Of a stretch of DNA of 64,000 nt, positions 16,884 to 24,898 are shown piece by piece. The DNA is taken from NCBI GenBank assembly GCA_030147805.1, contig JASBUR010000012.1:1-64000 (forward strand), read 5' to 3'. The notes below the pieces were generated by a model that saw only the letters and a program-made list of their open reading frames with translations, was not told where the DNA came from and searched no databases. Each line of letters opens with the position of its first letter. Within the stretch, counting starts at the first letter, position 1. The stretch is from Sphingomonadaceae bacterium (GTDB lineage Bacteria; Pseudomonadota; Alphaproteobacteria; Sphingomonadales; Sphingomonadaceae). Position numbers and translations under genes: made by a program.

Positions 16884-18791
16884 CTAATTCGGCGCTGCCC
16901 AGTGCTTGGCGGAGTCGAGGTCCGCATAGCGCGGCTTGACGGTGCGCGACCAATCGGCGTCGATCTTCGCCAGGGCCGCCTCGAGCTCGGGCACCTTCAG
17001 CCCCGCGGCCTTCGCCAGCAGCAGCGTCGCCTTCACCTGCGTCAAGGTGTGGAGCGACGCGCCGTCGAAGCTTTGCGTCGATGCGTCGGCGATCGGCAGG
17101 CGTTTCACCCAGCCGGCCCAGCCGACGTCGTCGGCAAAGGGCGGTGCGCCGACGGGTGCGGCGGGGAAGGCCGAGCCGCGCGCGCTTTCGGACCGGTCGA
17201 TGCCGCGCGCGCCGCCGATGTGGAGCGCCCGGACGGTAAGATGGCGGGCGGAAGCGGCGAACCAGCGTGCGACGCGCGCGTCGCCGGCGCGCGTCCACAG
17301 GTAGAGCGGCTCCTTGCCATATTGCGGCAGCTCGAACGCCGAGCTTCCGCGCAGCGTCAACTCGCCGCCGGCGCTGGTCTTCCAGGCCGAGGCATTCAGC
17401 TTGGCGAGCGGCAGGCCGACGAGGCGGCGCACATAATCGTCGCCGCCCCCCACCGCGGCGGCCGCCATCGGACGGAAGCGCCGGGCGTCGAGATCGGCGA
17501 TCACGTCGTCGGCCATCTTGGCGACGCGCGCGCCGCGCCAGATCACGCTGCCCTTCGACGACGCGACGCGCGCCGAGACGTCGCGCGCCTTCCAGGCGGC
17601 CGACAGCAGATTGTACATGCCGCGCTCCTGCTCGTCATAGGCCCGGTAGCGCCGGTCGCCGCGCGTGCGGCGATATTCATAGAAGGAGGCCAGCGCATAG
17701 GCGGCCTGGCGCTGCACGAGCAGCCCGGCGACCGGGTCCTCGGTCAGAACCCAGTGGACGAACCCGGTGTTCTCGAGGTGCGCGAGATCGCGCTTCCATT
17801 TCTCGGTCGGCACGACGCTGTCGATGTCGGGCCGCGCCCGCGCCCCGGCGTTGGCGATCTCCCACGCCCGGTCGCCCGGCTGCGGGAACTGCGGGTCGAC
17901 GGTCACGTGGTTGCCCGTGCTCCATACCGCGCCTTGCGGTTGGGCGAGGCTGTACCAGCTGTAGGCGGCGACCGCGTCCCAGGCGCGTACGACGTCCTCG
18001 TCGTGCAGCGCGGCGTCGATCACCCGCGCGTCGACGTCGTGGATGAAGCCGCGCGACGAGACATATTCGCCGCCCTGCGCCGAGGTGACGCCGACATAGT
18101 TGCGGTTCGAGCTCTCGCCGCCGAGCGAGGTCGCATCATAGACGCTCTCGCCGCCCGGCATCGCCTTCAACCCGGTGCGCGGCGCCGGCCGGAAGGACTG
18201 CTCGCGGCGATAGGCGGGCAGCCGTCCCGCCATCACGGCGGCGCGCAACCAGTCGGCCCTGGGCGCCACCGGCTCGCCGTTCTGCGCGATCCGGCACGAC
18301 CCCTGCGCCACCTGCAGCTGCCAGAACTGCGTCACGCCGCGATGGCGGATTTCGGCGGCCACCGGCGTCAGGTCGAGCGCCGCGCCGTCGCCCGCCTCGT
18401 GCGTGAAGGCGCGCTTGCACACCATGACGCGCACGAACGACGGCTTTTCGTCGAGCGTCCAGACATAGCGCGCCAGCGTGGCGTCGCGGCCGGCGTCGTA
18501 GAGCCGCCAATGCCCCGAGCGCGTGACCAGGGTATCGATCAGCGGCAGCCGGGCGGTGTCGCCCTCGACCACCGCCGGCTCGCGCAACGGCGGCCGTCGC
18601 GGGGACGCCGGCGCCGGACGCGCGGCGGGGCGAAGCGTCGCCTGCAGCGCCTGCGTCGGGCTGTAGCCGCCCACCGCCCAGACGACCGCGAACGGCGCCG
18701 CGACAATGGTGGCGGCGATCATCGCCATCGCCCCGACGGTCCGCCCCCGCGCCCTCCGGCGCAGGCGCGGCGCGGACGGCGCGGACGACAT
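16884..18791 (-). CDS. Unrecognised secreted/anchored protein, family copy 1 (of 3)
   Basis: Encodes 635 residues. A basic N-terminus is followed by a single membrane segment (residues about 20-43, GAMAMIAATIVAAPFAVVWA), so it is either anchored or exported. The body is homologous to the two tandem proteins at 59184-63487. Shared blocks include TRSGHWRLY, YDATSLG, GVTSAQGGEY, SRGFIHDVDARVIDAALHDE, YSLAQPQGAVWST, DPQFPQPGDRAWE, LENTGFVHWVLTEDPVAGLL and QYGKEPLYLWTR. Two cysteines (in VCKRAF and GSCRIAQN) are conserved in all three and may form a disulphide. I see no catalytic motif. Its ATG overlaps the prs stop by one base (TGATG), suggesting coupling. It is the most divergent copy, differing between blocks and lacking the Ala/Gly-rich leader of the others. 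Confidence 0.82.
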   Translation of the reverse strand: MSSAPSAPRLRRRARGRTVGAMAMIAATIVAAPFAVVWAVGGYSPTQALQATLRPAARPAPASPRRPPLREPAVVEGDTARLPLIDTLVTRSGHWRLYDAGRDATLARYVWTLDEKPSFVRVMVCKRAFTHEAGDGAALDLTPVAAEIRHRGVTQFWQLQVAQGSCRIAQNGEPVAPRADWLRAAVMAGRLPAYRREQSFRPAPRTGLKAMPGGESVYDATSLGGESSNRNYVGVTSAQGGEYVSSRGFIHDVDARVIDAALHDEDVVRAWDAVAAYSWYSLAQPQGAVWSTGNHVTVDPQFPQPGDRAWEIANAGARARPDIDSVVPTEKWKRDLAHLENTGFVHWVLTEDPVAGLLVQRQAAYALASFYEYRRTRGDRRYRAYDEQERGMYNLLSAAWKARDVSARVASSKGSVIWRGARVAKMADDVIADLDARRFRPMAAAAVGGGDDYVRRLVGLPLAKLNASAWKTSAGGELTLRGSSAFELPQYGKEPLYLWTRAGDARVARWFAASARHLTVRALHIGGARGIDRSESARGSAFPAAPVGAPPFADDVGWAGWVKRLPIADASTQSFDGASLHTLTQVKATLLLAKAAGLKVPELEAALAKIDADWSRTVKPRYADLDSAKHWAAPN

Positions 18792-19726
18792 CAGTCGAAG
18801 AGGCTCGACACCGAGCTTTCGTCGGCGATGCGGCGGATCGCTTCGCCGAGCAGCGGCGCGATGGTGAGGAAGCGCAGCTTCTTGGCGCCCTTCGCGGCTT
18901 CGGGCGCGATGATCGAATCGGTGACCACTAACTCGGTCAGCGCCGATCCCTCGACGCGCGCCACCGCGCCGCCCGACAGCACGCCGTGGCTGACATAGGC
19001 GACGACGCCCGTCGCGCCTGCCTGCATCAGCGCCGCGGCGGCGTTGCAAAGCGTGCCCGCCGAATCGACGATGTCGTCGTGCAGCACGCAGAAATGGCCG
19101 GCGACGTCGCCGATGATGTTCATCACTTCGGATTCGCCGGCACGCTCGCGGCGCTTGTCGACGATCGCCAGCGGCACGTTGTTGAGCCGCTTGGACAGCG
19201 CGCGCGCGCGAACGACGCCGCCGACGTCGGGCGACACCACCATCAGATTCTCGTGCGGGAAGCGCGCCTGGATGTCGGCCGCCATCACCGGCGCGGCGTA
19301 GAGATTGTCGGTCGGGATGTCGAAGAAGCCCTGGATCTGCCCGGCGTGCAGGTCGACCGACAGCACGCGGTCGGCGCCCGCGGTGGTGATCAGATTGGCG
19401 ACGAGCTTCGCCGAGATCGGCGTGCGCGGCCCGGGCTTCCGGTCCTGGCGGGCATAGCCGAAATAGGGAACGACGGCGGTGATCCGCTTGGCCGACGCGC
19501 GCTTCAGCGCGTCCATGCAGATCAGCAGTTCCATGAGGTTGTCGTTCGCCGGCCCCGAGGTCGACTGGATGACGAACACGTCCTCGCCGCGGACATTCTC
19601 GTGGATCTCGACGAAGATCTCCTCGTCGGCGAAGCGGCGGACCGAGGCATCGGTCAGCGGCATTTCGAGATAGCCGGCGATGTTGCGCGCCAGCGGCAGA
19701 TTGCTGTTGCCCGCCATGATCTTCAT
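18791..19726 (-). CDS. prs: Ribose-phosphate pyrophosphokinase
   Basis: Encodes 311 residues. It makes PRPP from ribose 5-phosphate and ATP, feeding purine, pyrimidine, NAD, His and Trp synthesis. Diagnostic segments: [20 protein letters not shown] at the N-terminus, [20 protein letters not shown], the ATP-binding [20 protein letters not shown], the [18 protein letters not shown] segment, and the PRPP-binding loop region [17 protein letters not shown]. The length is canonical. Its stop codon overlaps the start of the unrecognised family-copy-1 gene, which is unusual company for a housekeeping enzyme. Confidence 0.97.
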   Translation of the reverse strand: MKIMAGNSNLPLARNIAGYLEMPLTDASVRRFADEEIFVEIHENVRGEDVFVIQSTSGPANDNLMELLICMDALKRASAKRITAVVPYFGYARQDRKPGPRTPISAKLVANLITTAGADRVLSVDLHAGQIQGFFDIPTDNLYAAPVMAADIQARFPHENLMVVSPDVGGVVRARALSKRLNNVPLAIVDKRRERAGESEVMNIIGDVAGHFCVLHDDIVDSAGTLCNAAAALMQAGATGVVAYVSHGVLSGGAVARVEGSALTELVVTDSIIAPEAAKGAKKLRFLTIAPLLGEAIRRIADESSVSSLFD

Positions 19727-19813
19727 TGCGCTGATCTTTCGCTGCCGCCCCGGTTGGGGGCTAGTAGCGGGGCGCGGCGGGGTAGCGCAAGCGATGAGCC
19801 GCCGTGCGCGCCC

Positions 19814-21223
19814 CTAGGTCAGCGCCGCCGCGGCAAAGCACACCCCGACGATCAGCGGTACCCCGGCGAGATCGAGCCAGAATCCCGCCTTGATGAAATT
19901 GCCGACGGTCGGATAGCCCGTCGCCAGCGCCAGCGCGTTGGGGGCGGAGCCCGCCGGCATCATGAAGCCCCAGCTCGCCGCGCAGGCCGCCGGGAAGGCC
20001 AGCAGCGCCGGATCGACGCCGAGCACCAGCGTCAGCCCGGCGATGACCGGCATGAAGCCCGTCGCCGTCGCGACGTTCGAGGCGAATTCGGTGACGACTA
20101 CCACCAGCGCGGTCAGGATCAGCGCGATCGCCCAGACCGGCAGCGCGCCAACGCCGCGCAGCTGCTCGCCCATCCACGCCGCGAGGCCGGTACCGGTGAT
20201 CGCTTCGGCGAGCGCCAGCCCGCCGCCGTACATCAGCATCACCCCCCAGGGCGCGCGTGCCGTGTCGTCCCAGCTCAGCAGCGTGCCGCCTTTGCCGTCG
20301 CTCAGCATGAGCAGCAGCAGCCCGGCGGCGATCGCGATCATCCCGTCGTCGATCGCGGGAAGGCCGAGCGGGGCGCGCAGGAACGGCAGCGCCACCCAGG
20401 CGAAGATCGTCGCGCCGAGGATCGGCAGCAGCCGTCGCTCGCCCGCGCTCCAGGCGCCGGGGCTGCCGATGCCGGCCAGCACGCTGGCGCGGTCGAGCGC
20501 CGCGGCCGGCACCTTGAGCGTCGTCGCGATGATCCACCAGGCGAGCGGCACCGAGATCAGGACGAGCGGTACGCCGAACGCCGCCCAGGTGACGAAGTCG
20601 ACCTCGACGCCGCTGGTCTTCTCGATCAGCCCCGCGGCGATGGCGTTGGTCGGCGAGCCGACGAGCGTTCCCAGCCCGCCGATCGATGCCGCATAGGCGA
20701 CGCCAAGCATCAGCGCGGCGGTGAACGGCCGCTGCAGCCCCATCGCCTCGTCGTCGGGGACGACGGCACGCACCAGCGCGACGGCGATCGGCAGCATCAC
20801 CACCGCGGTGGCGGTGTTCGACACGAAGGCGCTGACCAGCGCCGTCGCCGCCATATAGGCGAAGAGCAGCGCGCGCGGAGACGTGCCGCCGCGCTGGACG
20901 ATCGCCAGCGCGATGCGGCGGTGCAGCCCGACGCGCTCGATCGCCAGCGCGATCAGCGACCCGCCGAGGACGAGGAAGATGACCGGCGAATAATAGTCCG
21001 AGGCGACCGAGGCGGCGGTGCCGGCATCGACCAGCGGGAAGATCAGGAAGGGCAGCATCGCCGTCGCCGGCAGCGGCAGCGCCTCGGTCATCCACCACAC
21101 GCCGACCAGCAGCGACACGCCCGCGACGCGCCAGCCGGCGAGCGACAGTCCCTCGGGCGCCGGCAGCAGCAGCGTGAGCGCGAACAGCGCCAGCCCGATC
21201 CAGAACCCGAAACGCTGCGCCAT
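19814..21223 (-). CDS. SLC13/DASS family sodium-coupled anion transporter
   Basis: Encodes 469 residues of mostly membrane-spanning sequence, roughly 11-12 hydrophobic segments. The two DASS signature motifs are present: SNTATAVVMLP in the first half and SNVATATGFMP in the second, which in VcINDY-like carriers bind sodium and the dicarboxylate. GTLVGSPTNAIAAGL and MPAGSAPNALALATG are the matching re-entrant regions. Transport of C4-dicarboxylate, citrate or sulfate is possible; the substrate is not predictable here. Located in the inner membrane, and transcribed towards prs on the same strand with an 87-base gap. Confidence 0.9.
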   Translation of the reverse strand: MAQRFGFWIGLALFALTLLLPAPEGLSLAGWRVAGVSLLVGVWWMTEALPLPATAMLPFLIFPLVDAGTAASVASDYYSPVIFLVLGGSLIALAIERVGLHRRIALAIVQRGGTSPRALLFAYMAATALVSAFVSNTATAVVMLPIAVALVRAVVPDDEAMGLQRPFTAALMLGVAYAASIGGLGTLVGSPTNAIAAGLIEKTSGVEVDFVTWAAFGVPLVLISVPLAWWIIATTLKVPAAALDRASVLAGIGSPGAWSAGERRLLPILGATIFAWVALPFLRAPLGLPAIDDGMIAIAAGLLLLMLSDGKGGTLLSWDDTARAPWGVMLMYGGGLALAEAITGTGLAAWMGEQLRGVGALPVWAIALILTALVVVVTEFASNVATATGFMPVIAGLTLVLGVDPALLAFPAACAASWGFMMPAGSAPNALALATGYPTVGNFIKAGFWLDLAGVPLIVGVCFAAAALT

Positions 21224-21437
21224 CTTCGTTCGTCTCCCCCGTCGGCGACCCTAGCCGCGCGGTAGGGCTCGCGAAAGGGACGGTTGGCAGGCGGTGCGAA
21301 GACGTCGTCGCGACTGTCGGCCACCGTACGATGCGGTCCCGTGGCGGAACGAGTTCGCGGCCGCGCCGTTCTCCGCGGCAGGGCCGGACCCACCCGTAGA
21401 AAGAGGGGGCCGGCGCGGCCTGGGGAAGGAGCACGTC

Positions 21438-21689
21438 ATGCTGCAGTCCTGCTGGCTGTCGAGCGATCATTGCCGTCACCGTGCCGAGGAGGAGATCGGC
21501 AAGGCGCTGCGTTCGCCGCCACTGTGGCTGCGCGAGCACCATCTCGAAGCCGCCGCGCGCTGGTACGCGCGGGCGGGCGCGCTCGGCGGCCGCGGCCTGT
21601 GGGACCGGGTGGCCGAAGGCGGCACGGTGACGGACCCGTACCAAATCGAAGCAGCGGCGGGGTCCATCCGGGCGCCGCATCATCGATAG
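21438..21689 (+). CDS. Small hypothetical protein
   Basis: Encodes 83 residues with a good ribosome binding site (GGGGAAGGAG at 21422-21431) before the ATG. It contains an amphipathic, Trp-rich section (SPPLWLREHHLEAAARWYARAGALGG) and no signal peptide. No family is recognised. It is followed after nine bases by another small conserved-looking gene and then by a DUF6766 membrane protein, so it is probably the first gene of a short operon. Confidence 0.55.
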   Translation: MLQSCWLSSDHCRHRAEEEIGKALRSPPLWLREHHLEAAARWYARAGALGGRGLWDRVAEGGTVTDPYQIEAAAGSIRAPHHR

Positions 21690-21698
21690 GAGCAAGCC

Positions 21699-21875
21699 AT
21701 GTCGAAGCGCGAACTGATCGATACCGGTACCGACAAACGCTACGTTCGGCGCGACGAGCAGGGCCGGTTCAAGGAATCCGTCGATGTCGGCAAGTCGCTC
21801 AGCCAGGATCGGCGCATCGAGGCCAAGCATTCGACCACGCCGGGCCAGGGCGATCGTGGCGACCGCAAGCGCTGA
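21699..21875 (+). CDS. Small basic conserved protein (58 residues)
   Basis: Encodes 58 residues, MSKRELIDTGTDKRYVRRDE then GRFKESVDVGKSLSQDRRIE and a Lys/Arg-rich tail ending GDRGDRKR. AGGAG lies four bases before the ATG. The charged, low-hydrophobicity composition is like the stress-associated small proteins widespread in sphingomonads, though I cannot name a family with certainty. Too short for automatic ORF thresholds, but the ribosome binding site and operon-like position support it. Confidence 0.68.
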   Translation: MSKRELIDTGTDKRYVRRDEQGRFKESVDVGKSLSQDRRIEAKHSTTPGQGDRGDRKR

Positions 21876-21919
21876 GACCGCGCTGCCCGGTTCGCGGTCG
21901 GGAAAGGTGGTGCAGGCGC

Positions 21920-22579
21920 ATGGTTCGATTCTTCAAGGATAACGGCCTGACCATCGTCCTGCTGCTGCTGTTCGCCGCGAGCATTCTCGGGCAGCTGTTT
22001 GCCGGCTGGCGGTTCGAGAATCGCGAACTCGCCCAGCACGGCGAGCCGCTGCTGTCGCTGGCCGACTATGCGCGCAACCCGCAATTCCTCTCGACGGTGT
22101 TCGAGAATTGGGAGAGCGAGTTTCTGCAGATGTCGGCCTACGTCATCCTGACGGGCTTTCTCTTCCAGCGCGGCTCGGCCGAATCGAAGGACCCCGACGC
22201 GCCGCCGCGCGATGCCGACCTCGATGCGCAGGCAAAGGCGCCGGGCGCGCCGAAGCCGCTGCGCGGCGGCCCGATGCTGCGATGGGCCTATGCCCATTCG
22301 CTCGGGCTGGCGATGGCGCTGCTGTTCGGCCTGAGCTTCCTGCTCCACTGGGTCTACAGCGCCCGGGCCGCGAGCGAGGAGGCGAAAAGCCATGGCGACA
22401 CGGCGCCGGGCATCGCCGATCATCTGTTCGAGCCGCAGCTGTGGTTCGAATCATTTCAGAACTGGCAGAGCGAGTTCCTCTCGACGGCCGTTCTCGTCGT
22501 CCTGACCATCTTCCTGCGCCAGAAGGAATCGCCCGAATCGAAGCCCGTCGCCGCGCCGCACGGCCAGACGGGCAACTAG
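21920..22579 (+). CDS. DUF6766 family membrane protein
   Basis: Encodes 219 residues. Four hydrophobic segments are visible: residues about 10-30 (LTIVLLLLFAASILGQLFAG), 72-90 (MSAYVILTGFLFQ), 120-145 (AYAHSLGLAMALLFGLSFLL) and 190-206 (STAVLVVLTIFL). The repeated pattern ENWESEFLQMS / QNWQSEFLSTA, each followed by a helix and FLxxRxSxESK, shows an internal duplication typical of DUF6766. The function is unknown. It ends a run of three co-directional genes with two small soluble proteins. Confidence 0.85.
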   Translation: MVRFFKDNGLTIVLLLLFAASILGQLFAGWRFENRELAQHGEPLLSLADYARNPQFLSTVFENWESEFLQMSAYVILTGFLFQRGSAESKDPDAPPRDADLDAQAKAPGAPKPLRGGPMLRWAYAHSLGLAMALLFGLSFLLHWVYSARAASEEAKSHGDTAPGIADHLFEPQLWFESFQNWQSEFLSTAVLVVLTIFLRQKESPESKPVAAPHGQTGN

Positions 22580-22596
22580 CGCGCGCTCGCCGGTCG

Positions 22597-23136
22597 TCAC
22601 CCCGCCCGCGCCGGCATGATGCGGCTGTTGCGCAGCAGCGCCGCCGACACCAGCGACACCAGCACGCCCACCGGGAAGAACTCCATGAAGAAGGTCAAGA
22701 GCACGCGCTTCAGCGGATCGGCATACATGGCCTGGAAGTCGGCCATGTCGGCGGCGAGCCTGGCGAGCTCGGCGGCGCTGGCGCCCTCGGCGCGCGCCGC
22801 GTCGAGGCTCGCCTGCGCATAGGTCGCGGCGAAATCCCCCTCCATGAACTGCATCGCCAGCTCCCAGGCGCCGACGTAGAGCAGCCCGGCCACCCCACTG
22901 ATCGCGAGGCCGTAGCCGAAAGCGGGCCAAAAGCGGATGACGCCGCCGAGTTCGAGATCGCGCCGCCGCTTGATGGCGACGAAGACCGTGGTCAGCGCGA
23001 TCAGCATGATGCTGTAGCCCAGCACCATGCCCATCGCGCCGCCGACATGACCGTCGAGCGTAACGCCGATCGCGAACAGCGGGATGCCGACGATCAGTCC
23101 GGCGATGACGCCATATGCGAGAATGCTGCGAACCAT
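22597..23136 (-). CDS. DUF4199 family membrane protein
   Basis: Encodes 179 residues. Four hydrophobic segments (ILAYGVIAGLIVGIPLFAIG, GMVLGYSIMLIALTTVFVAI, FGYGLAISGVAGLLYVGAWE, TFFMEFFPVGVLVSLVSAAL) surround a soluble helical loop (AQASLDAARAEGASAAELAR). This layout is that of DUF4199. The ATG at 23136 is chosen because GGGGGAGGT lies just upstream; an earlier in-frame ATG has no such site. A membrane-anchored LuxR-type regulator is encoded 100 bases upstream on the same strand, an arrangement that suggests a functional pair. Biochemical role unknown. Confidence 0.85.
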   Translation of the reverse strand: MVRSILAYGVIAGLIVGIPLFAIGVTLDGHVGGAMGMVLGYSIMLIALTTVFVAIKRRRDLELGGVIRFWPAFGYGLAISGVAGLLYVGAWELAMQFMEGDFAATYAQASLDAARAEGASAAELARLAADMADFQAMYADPLKRVLLTFFMEFFPVGVLVSLVSAALLRNSRIMPARAG

Positions 23137-23236
23137 GATGACCTCCCCCTCGTTCAGGATGAGCCGCCAGCAAGGCCCTCGCAAGCCCGCCGGGCAATCG
23201 GCCGAAAGGGTGATTTTCGCGGAATGACCCGAAAGA

Positions 23237-23680
23237 TCAGCGCAGGATGCCGAGCTCCCGCGCCCGCGCGATCGCGTCGGTGCGCCGCTTCGCCCCGAGC
23301 TTGTCGAGCAGCCGCGCGACGTGCGTCTTCACCGTGTGCGGCGACAGGTGCAGCCGCGCGGCGATCTCCTTGTTGGCGTGGCCGGCGGCGAGCAGCTGCA
23401 GCACCGTCAGCTCGCGCGCGCTGATCCCGAGCGACGCCAGGGCCCGCGGATTGCCGTCGAACGCCGGCGCCGGCCGCGCCGCGATGACCTTCGCGCCGAC
23501 GAGCAACCCGAGCAGGAGGAAGGCGCCCGCAACGATGAACAGATACAGCTCGCTCGCGTGCGACCGCGCCAGCCGCTGGTAGTTGATCCATTGCAGCGCG
23601 ACGGCGCCGGCGGCGAGCAGCAGCGCGTAGACGATGACGCTGCGGATCGTGCTGCGCGAGGGGAGGCGAGCTTTACGCAC
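23237..23680 (-). CDS. Membrane-anchored LuxR-type HTH regulator
   Basis: Encodes 147 residues: two N-terminal transmembrane helices (residues about 13-32 and 45-68), then a GerE/LuxR DNA-binding domain (LGISARELTVLQLLAAGHAN, KEIAARLHLSPHTVKTHVAR, LLDKLGAKRRTDAIARA). No receiver or autoinducer domain is present, so any signal probably acts through the membrane part or a partner. The adjacent DUF4199 membrane protein, transcribed in the same direction, is the obvious candidate partner or target. The RBS region GGGGAGGTGC lies just before the ATG. Confidence 0.88.
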   Translation of the reverse strand: MRKARLPSRSTIRSVIVYALLLAAGAVALQWINYQRLARSHASELYLFIVAGAFLLLGLLVGAKVIAARPAPAFDGNPRALASLGISARELTVLQLLAAGHANKEIAARLHLSPHTVKTHVARLLDKLGAKRRTDAIARARELGILR

Positions 23681-23727
23681 CTCCCCACTTTATCATGATC
23701 GCGCCGCCGCCCGGCAAGCCGGCGGGC

Positions 23728-24300
23728 TCAGATCCAGCCGGCCGTCTGCGCCAGCAGCCAGAGCCCGATCGCCAGGAACAGCAGCGCCGCGACGACGCGC
23801 ACGACGTTGAGCGGCACGCGCTTGATCAGCTCGTGCCCGAGGAAGACGGCGGGCACGTTCGCCACCATCATCCCGAGCGTCGTGCCAGCGGTGACCCACA
23901 GCACCTCGTTGAACCGCGCGCCCAGCGCCACGGTGGCGATCTGCGTCTTGTCGCCCATCTCGACGAGGAAGAAGGCGACGACGGTGGTCAGGAAGGCGCC
24001 GTAGCGCGCCGGCCGGGCGTCGAGGTCGTCGTCGAGCTTGTCGGGTATCAGCGTCCACACCGCCATCAGGATGAACGAGGCGGCGACGAGGTAGCGGAAC
24101 CACAGCCCCTCGAGGATCTGCGCCGCCTGCTGGCCGACGAGCGCGGCGAGGAAATGATTGGCGAGCGTCGCGACGAGGATGCCGAGGATGATCGGCACCG
24201 GCCGCTTGAAGCGCGTGGCGAGCACGATGGCGAGCAGCTGGGTCTTGTCGCCGATCTCGGCGAGCGCGACCACGGCGGTCGAGGTGAGGAAGGCTTCCAC
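23728..24300 (-). CDS. TMEM165/GDT1 family manganese/calcium transporter
   Basis: Encodes 190 residues with six predicted membrane helices. Both halves carry the signature E-x-G-D-K-(T): VALAEIGDKTQLLAI near residue 12 and FFLVEMGDKTQIATV near residue 110, the metal-coordinating acidic motifs of the UPF0016/GDT1 family. Bacterial members of this family (MneA type) export manganese. The leader contains a yybP-ykoY manganese riboswitch (24382-24486), which strongly supports manganese as substrate. Start: the codon at 24298-24300 reads GTG (protein begins VEAFL/MEAFL). The protein acts in the inner membrane to relieve excess Mn2+. Confidence 0.93.
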   Translation of the reverse strand: MEAFLTSTAVVALAEIGDKTQLLAIVLATRFKRPVPIILGILVATLANHFLAALVGQQAAQILEGLWFRYLVAASFILMAVWTLIPDKLDDDLDARPARYGAFLTTVVAFFLVEMGDKTQIATVALGARFNEVLWVTAGTTLGMMVANVPAVFLGHELIKRVPLNVVRVVAALLFLAIGLWLLAQTAGWI

Positions 24301-24324
24301 GCAGAATCTCCGGGCCGGGCGGGT

Positions 24325-24390
24325 CGAGACGGCAACGACATCGCAGCCCCCCGCCCGGCCTCGGACGGAGATGCGATGTCATTGGTCTCG
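24325..24390 (-). promoter_or_regulatory. Riboswitch expression platform: alternative long hairpin
   Basis: In the transcript, GACATCGCA and TGCGATGTC (24372-24380 and 24337-24345) form a nine-base stem. CGAGAC of the aptamer's 3' strand (24385-24390) can pair with GUCUCG (24325-24330) just outside it. This alternative helix would compete with the closing helix of the manganese aptamer, giving a visible on/off switch between aptamer and start codon. Inferred from complementarity, not folded computationally. Confidence 0.55.
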
Positions 24391-24486
24391 CCTGAACGCC
24401 GAAGCGTTCCTGCCGCACCACGGCCTCTCGACCGAGTATGTTGACGCGGCAATCCGTCGACGACGACGGCTGGCTACTCCCCAGAT
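24382..24486 (-). ncRNA. yybP-ykoY manganese riboswitch
   Basis: On the minus strand the leader contains CUGGGGAGUAGCC (24472-24484), then GUCAACAUACUCGG (about 24427-24440), and ends GGCGAGACC. These are the two conserved internal-loop sequences and the terminal helix of the Mn2+-sensing yybP-ykoY class, in the right order and spacing. It lies in the 5' leader of a GDT1-type manganese transporter, the typical target. A variable arm with a GC-rich hairpin (AACGCUUCGGCGUU) lies between. Binding of Mn2+ should increase transporter expression. Confidence 0.9.
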
Positions 24487-24589
24487 GACAGGCCGCGATT
24501 ACAAGCTGTTGCCGGCGCGCGCAAGCCGCGAGCCACGGCGTCATGGCGACCGGCTTGCCGGGCGCCCGCCGACGTGCTGACATGGCGGC

Positions 24590-24898
24590 ATGCCCGTCAG
24601 CGATCGCCTGTCCCTCGGCCCGGCCTGCCCCAGCTGCGGCCGGCTGGCGCCGTTCATCCGCACCCAGTGGCGCCGCGAGAAGCCTTTTGCCTGCAAGGGC
24701 TGCGGCACCTTGCTGGTGATGCCGAGCGCCTACACGGCGATCCTCATGGTCGTCGTCTACTGGTTCGTACGCGACGAGGCACAGGGTCCGTTGCAGAAGA
24801 TCGCGCTGGCGGTCGGCCTGCTGGCGATCGCCCTGGTCAGCGAATGGGCGACGCTCAAGCCCAGGCTGGCGCCGCCGTCCGGGCCGCCGAAAGCCTAA
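24590..24898 (+). CDS. Zinc-ribbon membrane protein, hypothetical
   Basis: Encodes 102 residues. The N-terminus contains a four-cysteine zinc ribbon, CPSCG (Cys13, Cys16) and CKGCG, followed by two hydrophobic helices (YTAILMVVVYWFV and IALAVGLLAIALVSEW). This layout is like DUF983-type or other small ribbon-plus-TM proteins of unknown role. It is divergent from the riboswitch-controlled transporter, and its stop overlaps that of the convergent gene by four bases. Confidence 0.7.
   Translation: MPVSDRLSLGPACPSCGRLAPFIRTQWRREKPFACKGCGTLLVMPSAYTAILMVVVYWFVRDEAQGPLQKIALAVGLLAIALVSEWATLKPRLAPPSGPPKA

Noticed and set aside
18986-21265. 759-codon plus-strand frame antisense to prs and the SLC13 gene
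   Set aside because: Both antisense genes are clear by motif; the frame is charged low-complexity shadow sequence.
23694-23727. Intrinsic terminator after the GDT1 transporter gene
   Set aside because: The GC-rich arms are only partly complementary (two mismatches in the middle) and no U-tract follows.
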